Source: Paracoccus everestensis (lineage in GTDB: Bacteria > Pseudomonadota > Alphaproteobacteria > Rhodobacterales > Rhodobacteraceae). Taken from it: 64,000 nt of DNA. The stretch lies in NCBI RefSeq assembly GCF_021491915.1, contig NZ_CP090836.1, positions 1,970,501 through 2,034,500 of the forward strand. The letters run 5' to 3'. The translations under genes and the position numbers were made by a program. Positions 7,719 to 17,352 of the stretch are shown piece by piece (the stretch's first letter is position 1; each line of letters starts with the position of its first letter). The notes below the pieces were generated by a model. That model did not search any database. It worked only from the letters and a program-made list of their open reading frames with translations, and was not told where the DNA came from.

Positions 7719-7766
7719 TGGGCATTTTCGTCCAGCAATACAAGGAAAAAAGGGCTTTCAGGCGGT

Positions 7767-7800
7767 CCGGTTTAGCCTCCCCTCGGCTCCACCAGTCTCA
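7767..7800. other. Possible attachment-site core (weak)
   Basis: CTCGGCTCCACCA at 7782-7794 looks like a tRNA or tmRNA acceptor end with CCA, a common integrase target. No intact T-arm or tRNA body precedes it, so at most it is the displaced core of an att site. The matching copy was not found in the window. Confidence 0.25.
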
Positions 7801-7971
7801 CCATCCGCAAATCATCCGATGCAGCCCCTGCTTGGCTGCCGTTTCACGACCTGTCCATCTTGCCTGTCGCCAAACTGACCAATCGGCAGGCAGCGCGCAC
7901 AAACCGTTTGCGCTTGTTGCGTGAACGGTGCCGGAACGCCTTGCGGCGATCGATGCGCCCTTGGCCGTGCC

Positions 7972-8018
7972 GCGCGATTCAGCCAATCTGCGCTTATGGC
8001 CCGGCGCAATGGCGCGCC
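7972..8018 (+). promoter_or_regulatory. Paired stem-loops in the nas leader: candidate ANTAR-antiterminator target
   Basis: The first hairpin is GCGCGATT (7972-7979) with AATC-T-GCGC (7985-7993) around a 5-base loop. The second is GGCGC (8003-8007) with GCGCC (8014-8018) around the hexaloop AATGGC, which has A at position 1 and G at position 4. Tandem hairpins with A1/G4 hexaloops are the known target of ANTAR antiterminators such as NasT and NasR. Only the second loop fits the rule, and no clear intrinsic terminator was found downstream. Confidence 0.35.
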
Positions 8019-8141
8019 AATGGTCCGCTCGCAACGATGCGGCAATCCTGAAAGCGTGACGGTTCCGTCCCGGTCCTGCGGGTCCGCGCCGCTGCGCTTT
8101 CCGACAGCCACTTGCCACCCCAAGCCGCCATCGGAGCATCC

Positions 8142-9347
8142 ATGTCCGCATTCCCACATCCCGATTCAGGCCGCGCCCTGACCCTGTCCACCGCAGCCTT
8201 TACCGTCTGCTTCGCCGTCTGGACGATCTTTTCCATCATCGGCATCCAGATCCGCGACCAGCTTTTCCTGTCCGATACGCAATTCGGCCTGCTGGTCGGG
8301 ATGCCCATCCTGACCGGGTCGCTGGTCCGCATCGGGCTGGGTGTCGCCACCGACCGGATGGGCGGGCGGCTGGTCTATACGCTGACCATGCTGGCCGCCG
8401 CCGCCGCCACGTTCCTGCTGTCCTGGGCCACCACCTATCCGCAGATGCTGCTGGCGGCATTGGGCGTGGGCATCGCGGGCGGCAGCTTCGCCGTGGGCGT
8501 GGCCTATGTGTCGCGCTTCTTCGACGGGGCGCGGCAGGGCACCGCGCTTGGCATCTTCGGCGTCGGCAATGTCGGCGCGGCGGTCACGAAATTCGCGGCG
8601 CCCTTTGTGATGATCGCCGTGGGCTGGCAGGCCACGGCGCAGATCTGGGCGGGGGTGCTGGCGCTGACCGCCCTGGCCTTCTGGGCGCTGTCCGAGGACG
8701 ATCCCGTCACCGCCGCCCGGCGCGGCGCCCGCGCGCCCCTGCGCAGCCTGCGGGTGGAATTCGCGCCGCTGCAGAACCTGCGGGTCTGGCGTTTCTCGGC
8801 CTATTACTTCTTCAGCTTCGGAGCGTTTGTCGCCCTGGCACTGTGGCTGCCTCATTACCTGATCGGCGTTTACGGCTTTGACGTGAAAACCGCCGGGATG
8901 ATCGGCGCGGCCTATTCGATCCCCGCCTCGATCTTTCGCTCCTATGGCGGGGTGCTGTCCGACCGGATCGGCGCGCGTAGCGTGATGTATGCGACCTTCC
9001 TGGTGTCACTGGCGGCGACAGGCATCCTGGCGCTGATCCCCGACCTGCCGGTGGGGGGGTTCCTGGCGGTGATCTTCACGCTGGGCTTTTTCATGAGCCT
9101 GGGCAAGGCCGCCGTCTACAAGCACATCCCGACCTATTACCCGCAAAACGTGGGCGCCGTCGGTGGCTTGGTCGGGATGATCGGCGGCTTGGGCGGGTTC
9201 GTCCTGCCGCTGCTGTTCGGCTGGCTGAAGGATCAGACCGGATCCTGGTCAAGCTGCTTTGCCGTCCTGTTCGTGCTGGTGGCGGGCTGCACCCTGTGGA
9301 TGCACCTGTCGATCCGCCAGTCCCGCACCGCCCCGCAACCCGCCTGA
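8142..9347 (+). CDS. MFS nitrate/nitrite transporter
   Basis: About 401 aa, NarK/NasA family, with roughly 12 membrane segments. The DRMGGR motif between TM2 and TM3 and the Gly-rich nitrate-signature-like stretches (GVGIAGGSFAVGVAYVSRFF, and GAVGGLVGMIGGLGGFVLP near the C-terminus) mark the nitrate/nitrite porter branch. It imports nitrate for the reductases encoded just downstream. The start is set at MSAFPHPDSG, with GGAG five bases before the ATG; the frame extends 10 codons further without a site. The nirB ATG follows after 11 bases, so it heads the operon. The Paracoccus counterpart would be nasA or nasH; which one cannot be said here. Confidence 0.9.
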   Translation: MSAFPHPDSGRALTLSTAAFTVCFAVWTIFSIIGIQIRDQLFLSDTQFGLLVGMPILTGSLVRIGLGVATDRMGGRLVYTLTMLAAAAATFLLSWATTYPQMLLAALGVGIAGGSFAVGVAYVSRFFDGARQGTALGIFGVGNVGAAVTKFAAPFVMIAVGWQATAQIWAGVLALTALAFWALSEDDPVTAARRGARAPLRSLRVEFAPLQNLRVWRFSAYYFFSFGAFVALALWLPHYLIGVYGFDVKTAGMIGAAYSIPASIFRSYGGVLSDRIGARSVMYATFLVSLAATGILALIPDLPVGGFLAVIFTLGFFMSLGKAAVYKHIPTYYPQNVGAVGGLVGMIGGLGGFVLPLLFGWLKDQTGSWSSCFAVLFVLVAGCTLWMHLSIRQSRTAPQPA

Positions 9348-9358
9348 AGGGAAAACCC

Positions 9359-11788
9359 ATGAAAAAGAAACTTGTCGTCATCGGGGCGGGCATGGCCTCG
9401 GGCCGGATGCTGGAACACCTGTTCGACGCCGCACCCGGCGCCTGGGACGTAACCCTGTTCAACGCCGAGCCGCGCGGCAACTATAACCGGCTGATGCTGT
9501 CGCCGGTGCTGTCGGGTGAAAAAACCTATGACCAGATCGTCACCCATGACGACGCGTGGTATTCCGCCCACGGCGTCGATTGCCGGTTCGGAGAACCGGT
9601 TGTCCGCATCGACCGCAAGAACCGGGTGGTTTATTCGAACAGCGGCGGCGCGCCCTACGACGCCCTGGTGATCGCCACGGGTTCTGCGCCCTTTATCATT
9701 CCGGTGCCGGGCAAGGATCTGCCAGGGGTCGTCGCCTATCGCGACCTGGAGGACACCCAGGCGATGATGGACACAGCAGGCAAGGACGCCGTGGTCATCG
9801 GCGGCGGCCTGCTGGGGCTGGAGGCCGCGGCGGGTATGGCCGCACGTGGCGCCCGCGTGACCGTGATCCACCTGATGGGGCATCTGATGGAACGCCAGCT
9901 TGATCCGGCGGCGGGGTATCTGTTGCAGCGCGACCTGGAAAAGCGCGGCATCGCCGTTCATTGCAAGGGCGCGACCAAGGCCATTTTTGGCACCGACCGT
10001 GCCGAGGCCGTGCTGCTGGAGGACGGCACCGTCTATCCCGCAGACCTGGTCTGCATGGCCGTGGGCATCCGCCCCGAAACCCGCATTGCCGTGGACGCGC
10101 ATCTGGAGGTCGAGCGCGGCATCGTGGTGGACGACGCGCTGCGCACCAGCGACCCGGCGATCTTCGCGCTTGGCGAATGCGTGGAACATCGCGGCCAGGT
10201 CTTTGGACTAGTCGCGCCGCTTTACGATCAGGCCAAGGTTCTGGCGCAGACCCTTCTGGGCGCGGATGCCGTCTTTGCCCCCGTCCAGACCGCCACGAAG
10301 CTGAAGGTGACGGGCTGCGACCTGTTCAGCGCGGGCGATTTCGCCGACGGGCCGCGGCGCGAGGATATCGTGTTCCGCGATCCGGGGCGTGGCATCTACA
10401 AGCGCCTGGTGCTGGAAAACGACCGCATCATCGGGGTGGTGATGTATGGCGACACCGCGGATGGCGCCTGGTTCTATGGGCTGATGAAGGACGGCACCGA
10501 CATCGGTCCGATGCGCGACACGCTGATCTTCGGCCCGGCTTTCCAGGGGGGTGCCGCCCCGGACCCTATGGCGGCCGTTGCAGCCTTGCCGCCTGAGGCG
10601 GAAATCTGCGGCTGCAACGGCGTTTCCAAGGGCGCGATCATGGATGCGGTGGCAGGCGGCGCCTGCACGCTGGACGCGATGCGGTCCTGCACCAAGGCAA
10701 GCGCCTCGTGCGGCACCTGCACCGGCCTTGTGCAGCAGGTGATGGCCCTGGCCCTGGGCGGCGCCGTTCAGGACGCCCCCGAAGGGATGTGCAAATGCAC
10801 CGACCACACGCACGAGGATGTGCGCCGCCTGATCCGGTCCATGGGGCTGAAGTCGATCCCTGCCGTGATGCAGGACCTGGGGTGGCGGTCTGTCGGGGGG
10901 TGTCATTCCTGCCGCCCGGCACTGAACTACTATCTGCTGGCGGAATGGCCGCTGGAATACCGCGACGACCGGCAGTCGCGTTTCGTCAATGAAAGGAACC
11001 ACGCCAATATCCAGAAGGACGGCACCTACTCGGTCGTCCCCCGGATGTGGGGCGGCGTGACCACGCCGGCGGAACTGCGCGCCATCGCCGACGCGGCCGA
11101 GAAATACGACGTGCCGATGGTCAAGGTGACGGGCGGGCAGCGGATCGACCTGCTGGGCGTGCGCAAGGAAGACCTGCCGCATATGTGGGCCGACCTGAAT
11201 GCGGCGGGCCTTGTCAGCGGCCATGCCTATTCCAAGGGGCTGCGCACGGTCAAGACCTGCGTCGGCAAGGAATTCTGCCGCGTGGGCACGCAGGATTCGA
11301 CCGGCCTGGGCATCAGGCTGGAAAAGCTGATGTGGGGATCCTGGACGCCCCACAAGCTGAAGCTGGGCGTTAGCGGCTGTCCCAGGAATTGCGCCGAGGC
11401 CACCTGCAAGGACATCGGCGTGGTCTGCGTGGACAGCGGCTATAACATTTCCATTGGCGGGGCCGCGGGAATGGAGGTGCGCGAGACCGTGCCCCTGGCC
11501 TCGACCCCGTCCGAGGATGAAACGGTCCAGATCATCCTGGCCGTAACCCAGCTTTACCGGGAAAACGCCCGCTATCTGGACCGCATCTGGAAATGGATGG
11601 GCAAGGTGGGCCTTGACTGGATCCGCGCGCAGGTCGTGGACGATCTGGAAAACCGCGCCGCCTTGGTCGAACGGTTCCAGATCAGCCAGTCCGTTTATCG
11701 CCGCGACCCCTGGGCCGATCTCTCCACCCCGTCCGAGACGCCCAAATGGGCGCCCCTTGCCGACCTGACGCTGGAGGCAGCCGAATGA
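9359..11788 (+). CDS. nirB: Assimilatory NAD(P)H nitrite reductase, large subunit
   Basis: 809 aa, the standard length. The order is an FAD/NAD(P)-binding oxidoreductase (1-about 390, with VVIGAGMASG and VVIGGGLLGLEAA), a BFD-type [2Fe-2S] domain (CGCNG near 417 with later C..C), then the ferredoxin-like and siroheme domains. The siroheme/[4Fe-4S] cysteines appear as CVGKEFC (about 634) and SGCPRNC (about 672). It reduces nitrite to ammonium in the cytoplasm with electrons from NAD(P)H. GAAGGG precedes the ATG. Its TGA overlaps the ATG of nirD (ATGA). In Paracoccus denitrificans the same gene is called nasB. Confidence 0.96.
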   Translation: MKKKLVVIGAGMASGRMLEHLFDAAPGAWDVTLFNAEPRGNYNRLMLSPVLSGEKTYDQIVTHDDAWYSAHGVDCRFGEPVVRIDRKNRVVYSNSGGAPYDALVIATGSAPFIIPVPGKDLPGVVAYRDLEDTQAMMDTAGKDAVVIGGGLLGLEAAAGMAARGARVTVIHLMGHLMERQLDPAAGYLLQRDLEKRGIAVHCKGATKAIFGTDRAEAVLLEDGTVYPADLVCMAVGIRPETRIAVDAHLEVERGIVVDDALRTSDPAIFALGECVEHRGQVFGLVAPLYDQAKVLAQTLLGADAVFAPVQTATKLKVTGCDLFSAGDFADGPRREDIVFRDPGRGIYKRLVLENDRIIGVVMYGDTADGAWFYGLMKDGTDIGPMRDTLIFGPAFQGGAAPDPMAAVAALPPEAEICGCNGVSKGAIMDAVAGGACTLDAMRSCTKASASCGTCTGLVQQVMALALGGAVQDAPEGMCKCTDHTHEDVRRLIRSMGLKSIPAVMQDLGWRSVGGCHSCRPALNYYLLAEWPLEYRDDRQSRFVNERNHANIQKDGTYSVVPRMWGGVTTPAELRAIADAAEKYDVPMVKVTGGQRIDLLGVRKEDLPHMWADLNAAGLVSGHAYSKGLRTVKTCVGKEFCRVGTQDSTGLGIRLEKLMWGSWTPHKLKLGVSGCPRNCAEATCKDIGVVCVDSGYNISIGGAAGMEVRETVPLASTPSEDETVQIILAVTQLYRENARYLDRIWKWMGKVGLDWIRAQVVDDLENRAALVERFQISQSVYRRDPWADLSTPSETPKWAPLADLTLEAAE

Positions 11789-12120
11789 CCATCTTTGTCG
11801 ATATTGGATCGCTGGACGACATCCCCGCACAGGGCGCGCGCCTGGTCAAGACCGCGCAGGGCTGCGTGGCCGTGTTCCGCACCGCCGACGACCGGGTCTT
11901 CGCCCTGGAGGACCGGTGCCCCCACAAGGGCGGGCCGCTGTCCGAAGGCATCGTCCACGGCACTTCCGTCACCTGCCCGCTGCACAACTGGGTCTTCGAC
12001 ATGAACACCGGGCAGGCGCAAGGCGCGGATCAGGGGATGGTGTGCACCTATCCCGTCAAGGTGCAGGAGGGACGCATCCTGATCGACGCCAGCCTGATCC
12101 GCCGCAGCGCCGCCGCATAG
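11785..12120 (+). CDS. nirD: Nitrite reductase small subunit, Rieske-type ferredoxin
   Basis: 111 aa. A single Rieske domain has CPHKGGPLSEG (CxH) and CPLHNWVFD (CxxH) ligands for a [2Fe-2S] cluster. It corresponds to NirD/NasG, which in Paracoccus carries electrons between NasB and the nitrate reductase NasC, so one NADH-oxidising protein serves both reductions. The ATG overlaps the nirB stop (ATGA), giving coupled, near-stoichiometric translation. The nasC start follows 11 bases after its stop. Confidence 0.94.
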   Translation: MTIFVDIGSLDDIPAQGARLVKTAQGCVAVFRTADDRVFALEDRCPHKGGPLSEGIVHGTSVTCPLHNWVFDMNTGQAQGADQGMVCTYPVKVQEGRILIDASLIRRSAAA

Positions 12121-12131
12121 GGGGGACATCC

Positions 12132-14750
12132 ATGACCATCCATCCCCCCCGCCCCGCCATCCGCACGACCTGCCCCTATTGCGGCGTCGGCTGCGGGGTT
12201 CTGGCAACCCCGGACGGCGCGGGCGGATTGGCGGTCGCGGGCGATCCCCGCCACCCCGCGAATTTCGGACGGCTCTGCGTCAAGGGCAGCGCCCTGGGTG
12301 AAACGGTGGGACTTGCGGGACGACTGCTCGCCCCCCGGATCGGCGGGCAAGAGGCAAGCTGGGATCAGGCGCTTGATCTGGTGGCGCGGCGGTTCTCGGA
12401 CAGCATCGCGGAACACGGGCCGGATTCGGTGGCGATGTATGTCTCGGGCCAGTTGCTGACGGAGGATTACTATGTCGCCAACAAGCTGATGAAGGGTTTC
12501 ATCGGCAGCGCCAATATAGACACGAATTCGCGGTTGTGCATGGCGTCATCCGTTGCGGGCCATCGCCGTGCCTTCGGAAGCGACACCGTGCCGGGTCTTT
12601 ACGAGGATCTGGAACAGGCCGATTGCGTGGTTCTGGTGGGATCGAACCTGGCCTGGTGCCATCCGGTCCTGTATCAGCGCCTGGCCGCCGCGCGACAGGC
12701 GCGGGGGACCAGGGTGGTCGTCGTGGACCCCCGCCGCACCGCCACCTGCGACATCGCGGATCTGCACCTGCCGCTGGCAGCGGGATCGGATGGGGTGCTG
12801 TTCAACCTGCTGCTGGCCGAGATCCACCGGCGCGGGCTTGCAACGGAAAACCCCGATGGCCTGGCAGATGCGATTGCGGCGGCACAAGCCACCCTGCCTG
12901 CCCCCACCGCCCTGCCCCACAGCGCGCTGCGGCAGTTCATGGACCTGTGGTGCGGCAGCGAACGGGTCGTCACCGTTCATTCCCAGGGCATCAACCAGTC
13001 CGACAGCGGCACGGACAAGGTGAACGCGATCCTGAACTGTCACCTGGCGACCGGCCGCATCGGACGTCCCGGCATGGGACCGTTCAGCGTCACCGGCCAG
13101 CCCAATGCCATGGGCGGCCGAGAGGTGGGGGGACTGGCCAATATGCTGGCCTGCCACCTGGACATCGAAAACCCCGCGCACTGGGATGCCGTGCAGGCCT
13201 TCTGGAACGGCCCCCGCATGGCCGCCAATCCGGGCCTCAAGGCCGTGGATATGTTCCATGCGGTCGAGGACGGGCGGATCAAGGCGCTGTGGATCATCTG
13301 CACCAACCCCGCCGCCACCATGCCCGAGGCTGACCGCGTGGCGCGCGCCATCGCGCGCTGCGATTTCGTCGTGGTGTCCGACATGACCGCCCGGACCGAC
13401 ACGACCCGGCTGGCCCATGTGCTGCTGCCCGCGACGGGATGGGGTGAAAAGGACGGAACCGTCACCAATTCCGAACGCCGCATCAGCCGCCAGCGGCGCG
13501 TTCTTCCCGCCGCAGGCCAAGCCCGCGACGACTGGCGCATCATCGCCGATGTTGCGGCCCGCATGGGCTGGGGGGATGCCTTTGCCTGGGACAGCCCGGC
13601 GCAGGTCTTTGCCGAACACGCCGGCCTGTCGGGGATCGCGGGCGGGCTTGGCAGCGACTTCGACATCTCAACCCTTGGCGGGATCACGCCCGCGAAATAC
13701 GACGCGATGGAGCCGTTCCTGTGGCCGCAATCGGCCTTGCGCCAAGGCGGGCGGTTCTTTGGGGACGGGCGGTTTCATACCCCATCGGGCAAGGCGCGGA
13801 TGGTTCCGGTGACGCCCTGCCTGCCGCAGCCCGTCGGCGGGGCGTATCCTTTCCGCCTGAACACCGGGCGGGTGCGCGACCATTGGCACACGATGACCCG
13901 CACCGCCCTGTCGCCGCGCTTGTCGCGCCATTTGGCCGAGCCCTTCCTGGAACTGCACCCCGCCGACGCCGCCCGGTTGGGCCTGGTCCCGGCCGCATTG
14001 GCCGAGGTATCCAGCCCCCATGGCCACGCCATCCTGCGCGTGCTGGTCACGGATCGCGTGGCACCCGGTCATCCCTTCGCGCCGATCCACTGGACAGGGG
14101 AAACAGCCCCCAGCGGGCGCATTGATACCTTGGTCCCGGCGCTGACCGACCCGATCTCGGGCCAGCCTGCGCTGAAATCGGCCGCCGTGGCGATCCGGCC
14201 CTTTGCGGCGGCCTGGTATGGCTTTGCCGTCTCGACCAGAACCATCCGGCCCGATTGCGCATACTGGGCGCGCGCCGCATTGCCCATGGGGCAGCAGGCC
14301 GAGCTTGCGGCGCTGGCGGAACCCCCGGACTGGGCCGCTGCGGCCCGTGCGATGCTGGGCGCAAGGGGGGAACCGCTGACCGTCAGCGACCAACGCCATG
14401 GCATCCTGCGCATGGGTTTTGTCGAAGACGGCAAGCTTCAGGCCGCGCTGTTCGTGGCCCGTGAACCGGCCGCCTTGTCGCGCAGCCATGTCGCCGCCGC
14501 CCTGGGGACGGATTGCACGGGTGCGGTCCTGGCCGGGCGGGCGGGAACCGGCCAGCCGGACGAAGGCGCCCTGGTCTGCGCCTGCCTGGGCTTGGGGACC
14601 AACACCATCTTGCGCGGCATCGCCTCGCAGAAGCTGATGACGGTCGAGGCGATCGGCCAGGCGCTTGGCGCGGGCACGAATTGCGGATCCTGCCGCCCGG
14701 AACTGCGGACCTTGCTGGCGGCGGCTCAAACGAAAACAGCCGCCCGGTAA
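12132..14750 (+). CDS. nasC: Assimilatory nitrate reductase, catalytic subunit
   Basis: 872 aa. N-terminal [4Fe-4S] motif with Cys14, Cys17, Cys21 and Cys49 (CPYCGVGC...CVKG). The bis-MGD molybdopterin domain has NSRLCMASS, where the Cys should be the Mo ligand; the dinucleotide-binding domain follows (about 560-680). A C-terminal BFD-like [2Fe-2S] domain begins near 815 (CACLG...NCGSC). This is the assimilatory NasA/NasC layout, which reduces nitrate to nitrite in the cytoplasm. GGGGGA precedes the ATG. No twin-arginine signal is present, as expected. It is the last gene of the operon; a hairpin overlaps its stop. Confidence 0.93.
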   Translation: MTIHPPRPAIRTTCPYCGVGCGVLATPDGAGGLAVAGDPRHPANFGRLCVKGSALGETVGLAGRLLAPRIGGQEASWDQALDLVARRFSDSIAEHGPDSVAMYVSGQLLTEDYYVANKLMKGFIGSANIDTNSRLCMASSVAGHRRAFGSDTVPGLYEDLEQADCVVLVGSNLAWCHPVLYQRLAAARQARGTRVVVVDPRRTATCDIADLHLPLAAGSDGVLFNLLLAEIHRRGLATENPDGLADAIAAAQATLPAPTALPHSALRQFMDLWCGSERVVTVHSQGINQSDSGTDKVNAILNCHLATGRIGRPGMGPFSVTGQPNAMGGREVGGLANMLACHLDIENPAHWDAVQAFWNGPRMAANPGLKAVDMFHAVEDGRIKALWIICTNPAATMPEADRVARAIARCDFVVVSDMTARTDTTRLAHVLLPATGWGEKDGTVTNSERRISRQRRVLPAAGQARDDWRIIADVAARMGWGDAFAWDSPAQVFAEHAGLSGIAGGLGSDFDISTLGGITPAKYDAMEPFLWPQSALRQGGRFFGDGRFHTPSGKARMVPVTPCLPQPVGGAYPFRLNTGRVRDHWHTMTRTALSPRLSRHLAEPFLELHPADAARLGLVPAALAEVSSPHGHAILRVLVTDRVAPGHPFAPIHWTGETAPSGRIDTLVPALTDPISGQPALKSAAVAIRPFAAAWYGFAVSTRTIRPDCAYWARAALPMGQQAELAALAEPPDWAAAARAMLGARGEPLTVSDQRHGILRMGFVEDGKLQAALFVAREPAALSRSHVAAALGTDCTGAVLAGRAGTGQPDEGALVCACLGLGTNTILRGIASQKLMTVEAIGQALGAGTNCGSCRPELRTLLAAAQTKTAAR

Positions 14751-14760
14751 GGGGCGGCTG
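14733..14760 (-). terminator. Terminator between nasC and DAHP synthase
   Basis: CAGCCGCCC (14737-14745) and GGGCGGCTG (14752-14760) form a perfect 9-bp stem over the nasC stop. On the minus strand it is followed by TTTTCG, so it is a proper terminator for the DAHP synthase gene. Confidence 0.75.
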
Positions 14761-14768
14761 CGGAAAGG

Positions 14769-16175
14769 TCAGACGGCCAGGGCGTCCGGGGCCCGAACGG
14801 CGGCCTCGCGCCGGTTGCGCAATTCCTCGGCCACCAGGAAGGCCAGTTCCAGCGACTGGCTGGCGTTCAGCCGCGGATCGCAGGCGGTGTGATAGCGGTC
14901 CGACAGATCCTCGTCCGTGACGGCGCGGACGCCGCCGGTGCATTCGGTCACGTCCTTGCCGGTCATCTCGAAATGCACGCCGCCGGGGATGGTGCCCTCG
15001 GCCTTGTGGATCGCGAAGAACTCGCGCACCTCGCGCAGGATCGAATCGAAGGCCCGCGTCTTGTAGCCGGTCGAGGACTTGATGACGTTTCCGTGCATCG
15101 GGTCACAGGACCAGACCACATTTGCGCCCTCGGACTGGACGGTTTGCACCAGGCGCGGCAGGTGATCGCCGACCTTGCCCGCGCCAAAGCGCGCGATCAG
15201 CGTCAGCCGGCCCGGTTCGTTTTCCGGGTTCAACTTGGCCATCAAGACCTTCAGGTCATCCGCCGTGGTGGTCGGGCCGCATTTCAGCCCGATGGGGTTC
15301 TGGACGCCCCTGCAGAATTCCACATGGGCGCCATCGACCTGGCGGGTGCGGTCGCCGATCCAGATCATGTGGCCCGAACCCGCCACCGGCAGGCCGGTGG
15401 TCGAGTCCACGCGGGCAAGCGCTTCCTCGTATTCCAGCAGCAGGGCCTCGTGGCTGGTATAGAAATCGACCTGGGACAGTTGATGCGCCGTGTCCGAACT
15501 GACCCCTGCGGCCTGCATGAAGGCCATGGCGTCGCTGATCCGGCCCGCGATGTCGCGGTACTTCGCGGCCTCGGGTCCGCCCACGAAATCGGCGATCCAG
15601 CTTTGGACCCGGTGCATATCCGCGAAACCGCCGGTCGAGAATGCGCGCAGCAGGTTCAGGGACGCCGCCGCTTGGGTATAGGCCGCCAGCATCCGCTGCG
15701 GATCGGGAATGCGCGCTTCGGGTGTGAAGTCGAAGCCGTTGATGATGTCGCCGCGATAGGAGGGCAGCTCGACCCCGTCCATCACCTCGGTGGGCGCGCT
15801 GCGCGGCTTGGCGAACTGGCCCGCCATCCGGCCGACCTTCAGAACCGGCATCTGCGCGCCCCAGGTCAGCACCACGGCCATCTGCAACAGCACCTTGAAG
15901 GTGTCGCGGATGTTGTCGGCGCTGAATTCGGCGAAACTTTCGGCGCAGTCACCGCCCTGCAACAGGAAGGCCCGGCCCTGGGCCGCCTGGGCAAGCTGGG
16001 CTTTCAGGCGCCGCACCTCGCCCGCGAAGACCAGGGGGGGATAGCGGCGCAACTGCGCCTCGGCCGCCTGCAAGGCGTCGGGATCGGTATAATCCGGCAT
16101 CTGCACGCGCGGATAGGCGCGCCAGCCGGCCTTGTCCCAGGCTTGGGTGGCGGTCTTGCGGTTCTCCTGCGTCAT
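14769..16175 (-). CDS. 3-deoxy-7-phosphoheptulonate synthase, class II
   Basis: 468 aa, plant/actinobacterial (AroA-II) type. It condenses phosphoenolpyruvate and erythrose 4-phosphate in the first step of the shikimate pathway. Family motifs in order: [104 protein letters not shown] and [11 protein letters not shown]. Lengths and metal-binding residues are complete. AAGGAGT lies before MTQENRK, which sets the start; the frame continues far upstream without meaning. It is divergent from the regulator at 16323. Confidence 0.96.
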   Translation of the reverse strand: MTQENRKTATQAWDKAGWRAYPRVQMPDYTDPDALQAAEAQLRRYPPLVFAGEVRRLKAQLAQAAQGRAFLLQGGDCAESFAEFSADNIRDTFKVLLQMAVVLTWGAQMPVLKVGRMAGQFAKPRSAPTEVMDGVELPSYRGDIINGFDFTPEARIPDPQRMLAAYTQAAASLNLLRAFSTGGFADMHRVQSWIADFVGGPEAAKYRDIAGRISDAMAFMQAAGVSSDTAHQLSQVDFYTSHEALLLEYEEALARVDSTTGLPVAGSGHMIWIGDRTRQVDGAHVEFCRGVQNPIGLKCGPTTTADDLKVLMAKLNPENEPGRLTLIARFGAGKVGDHLPRLVQTVQSEGANVVWSCDPMHGNVIKSSTGYKTRAFDSILREVREFFAIHKAEGTIPGGVHFEMTGKDVTECTGGVRAVTDEDLSDRYHTACDPRLNASQSLELAFLVAEELRNRREAAVRAPDALAV

Positions 16176-16322
16176 GGCACGGACTCCTTGGGGAAATGAT
16201 CGGGACGATATAGACGGGAATGATGCCGAGGGGAAGGTGGTGGAGGGAAGGTGCCGGATCCCCTTGCGGCAGCGGGAAATCCCTGATGATGTGGCCCGAT
16301 CACGCGCGCAAAGACTGCCTCC

Positions 16323-17297
16323 ATGCCATCCGACAAGCCCCGCCGGTTCACGTTCCTTCTGCTGGACCGGTTCACCATGCTTCCCTTTACCGCCGCCATC
16401 GAGCCGCTGCGGCTTGCCAACCGCGCGGCAGGCCGGGATTTGTATTCCTGGCGCCTGGTCGGGCCAGGCCGGGACTGGGCCACGTGCTCGAACGGCGCCC
16501 GCGTCGCCCTGGACGGCGGCCTGGACGACACCTCGCCCGAACGCGACGACGTGGTGATCGCCTGCGGCGGCACCGAGATCGCGCGCGAGGCAACAAGGCC
16601 CGTGCTGACATGGCTGCGCAAGCAGGCGCGCGGCGGGGCAACGGTGGGCGCGGTCTGCACCGGCGCCTGGGTGCTGGCCGAGGCAGGGCTGCTGGACGGG
16701 CGAAAGGCCACGATCCATTGGGAAAACCACGACGGCTTTGCCGAGGCTTTCCCCCAGGTCGATCTGTACAGGTCGGTCTTTGTCAACAACGGCAATCGGC
16801 TGACCGCGGCGGGGGGCACGTCGTCCATCGACATGATGCTGCACCTGATCGCCGAAGCCCAGGGCGAGGCGCTGGCGACCGAGGTGGCCGACCAGATGCT
16901 GCACACCACGATCCGCACCAACCAGGATCGCCAGCGGCTGTCGATCCCCACGCGGATCGGCGTGCGCCACCCCCGGCTGGCCGCCGTGATCGCTCGGATG
17001 GAAGGCAACCTGGAAGACCCGATCAGCCCGGCCCAGCTGGCCGCCGATGCGGGAATGTCCACGCGGCAACTGGAACGGCTGTTCCGCCGTTACCTGAACC
17101 GCAGCCCCAAGCGGTATTACATGGAAACCCGGCTGGCCCGCGCCCGCAACCTGCTGATGCAGACCGAGATGTCGATCATCGAGGTCGCCCTGGCATCCGG
17201 CTTTTCCAGCCCGTCGCATTTTTCCAAATGCTACCGGGCGCTTTACGGCGGCACCCCTTATCGGGAACGCGGGACAGGGGCGGCGGCGCAGACATGA
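16323..17297 (+). CDS. GlxA family AraC-type transcriptional regulator
   Basis: 324 aa. The N-terminal DJ-1/PfpI-like domain (about 5-185) has the nucleophile-elbow-like [22 protein letters not shown], followed by a C-terminal AraC double helix-turn-helix (about 215-315: [44 protein letters not shown]). This layout is typical of GlxA, GbdR, CdhR and ArgR-like regulators, which sense nitrogenous metabolites such as betaine, carnitine or arginine. The effector cannot be read from sequence. It is divergent from the DAHP synthase gene with 147 bp between starts. It ends just before a bidirectional terminator. Confidence 0.9.
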   Translation: MPSDKPRRFTFLLLDRFTMLPFTAAIEPLRLANRAAGRDLYSWRLVGPGRDWATCSNGARVALDGGLDDTSPERDDVVIACGGTEIAREATRPVLTWLRKQARGGATVGAVCTGAWVLAEAGLLDGRKATIHWENHDGFAEAFPQVDLYRSVFVNNGNRLTAAGGTSSIDMMLHLIAEAQGEALATEVADQMLHTTIRTNQDRQRLSIPTRIGVRHPRLAAVIARMEGNLEDPISPAQLAADAGMSTRQLERLFRRYLNRSPKRYYMETRLARARNLLMQTEMSIIEVALASGFSSPSHFSKCYRALYGGTPYRERGTGAAAQT

Positions 17298-17328
17298 AAA
17301 AACCCGGCGCGGGACACCGCACCGGGTT
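17297..17328 (-). terminator. Terminator of the F1 ATP synthase operon
   Basis: AACCCGG (17301-17307) pairs with CCGGGTT (17322-17328). On the minus strand the stem is followed by six T. It lies 24 bases past the atpC stop and can also stop the convergent regulator transcript. Confidence 0.85.
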
Positions 17329-17352
17329 CTTGGTTCCAGGCGGAACAGGCCC

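Larger units (their letters stand above)
7680..8141. other. Island/chromosome junction and nas operon leader
   Basis: 462 bp without a gene. From left to right it holds a 14-bp tandem repeat (7691-7718), a tRNA-3'-end-like string ending in CCACCA (7782-7794), a stem-loop GCAGCC/GGCTGC (7821-7839), and two adjacent stem-loops (7972-8018) about 125 bp before the transporter start. The island right end and the nas promoter must lie here. No -35/-10 pair could be assigned with confidence. Confidence 0.5.

Noticed and set aside
7761-7794. tRNA gene ending in CCACCA
   Set aside because: The 17 bases before the acceptor do not form a T-arm, and no D- or anticodon arm is found upstream.
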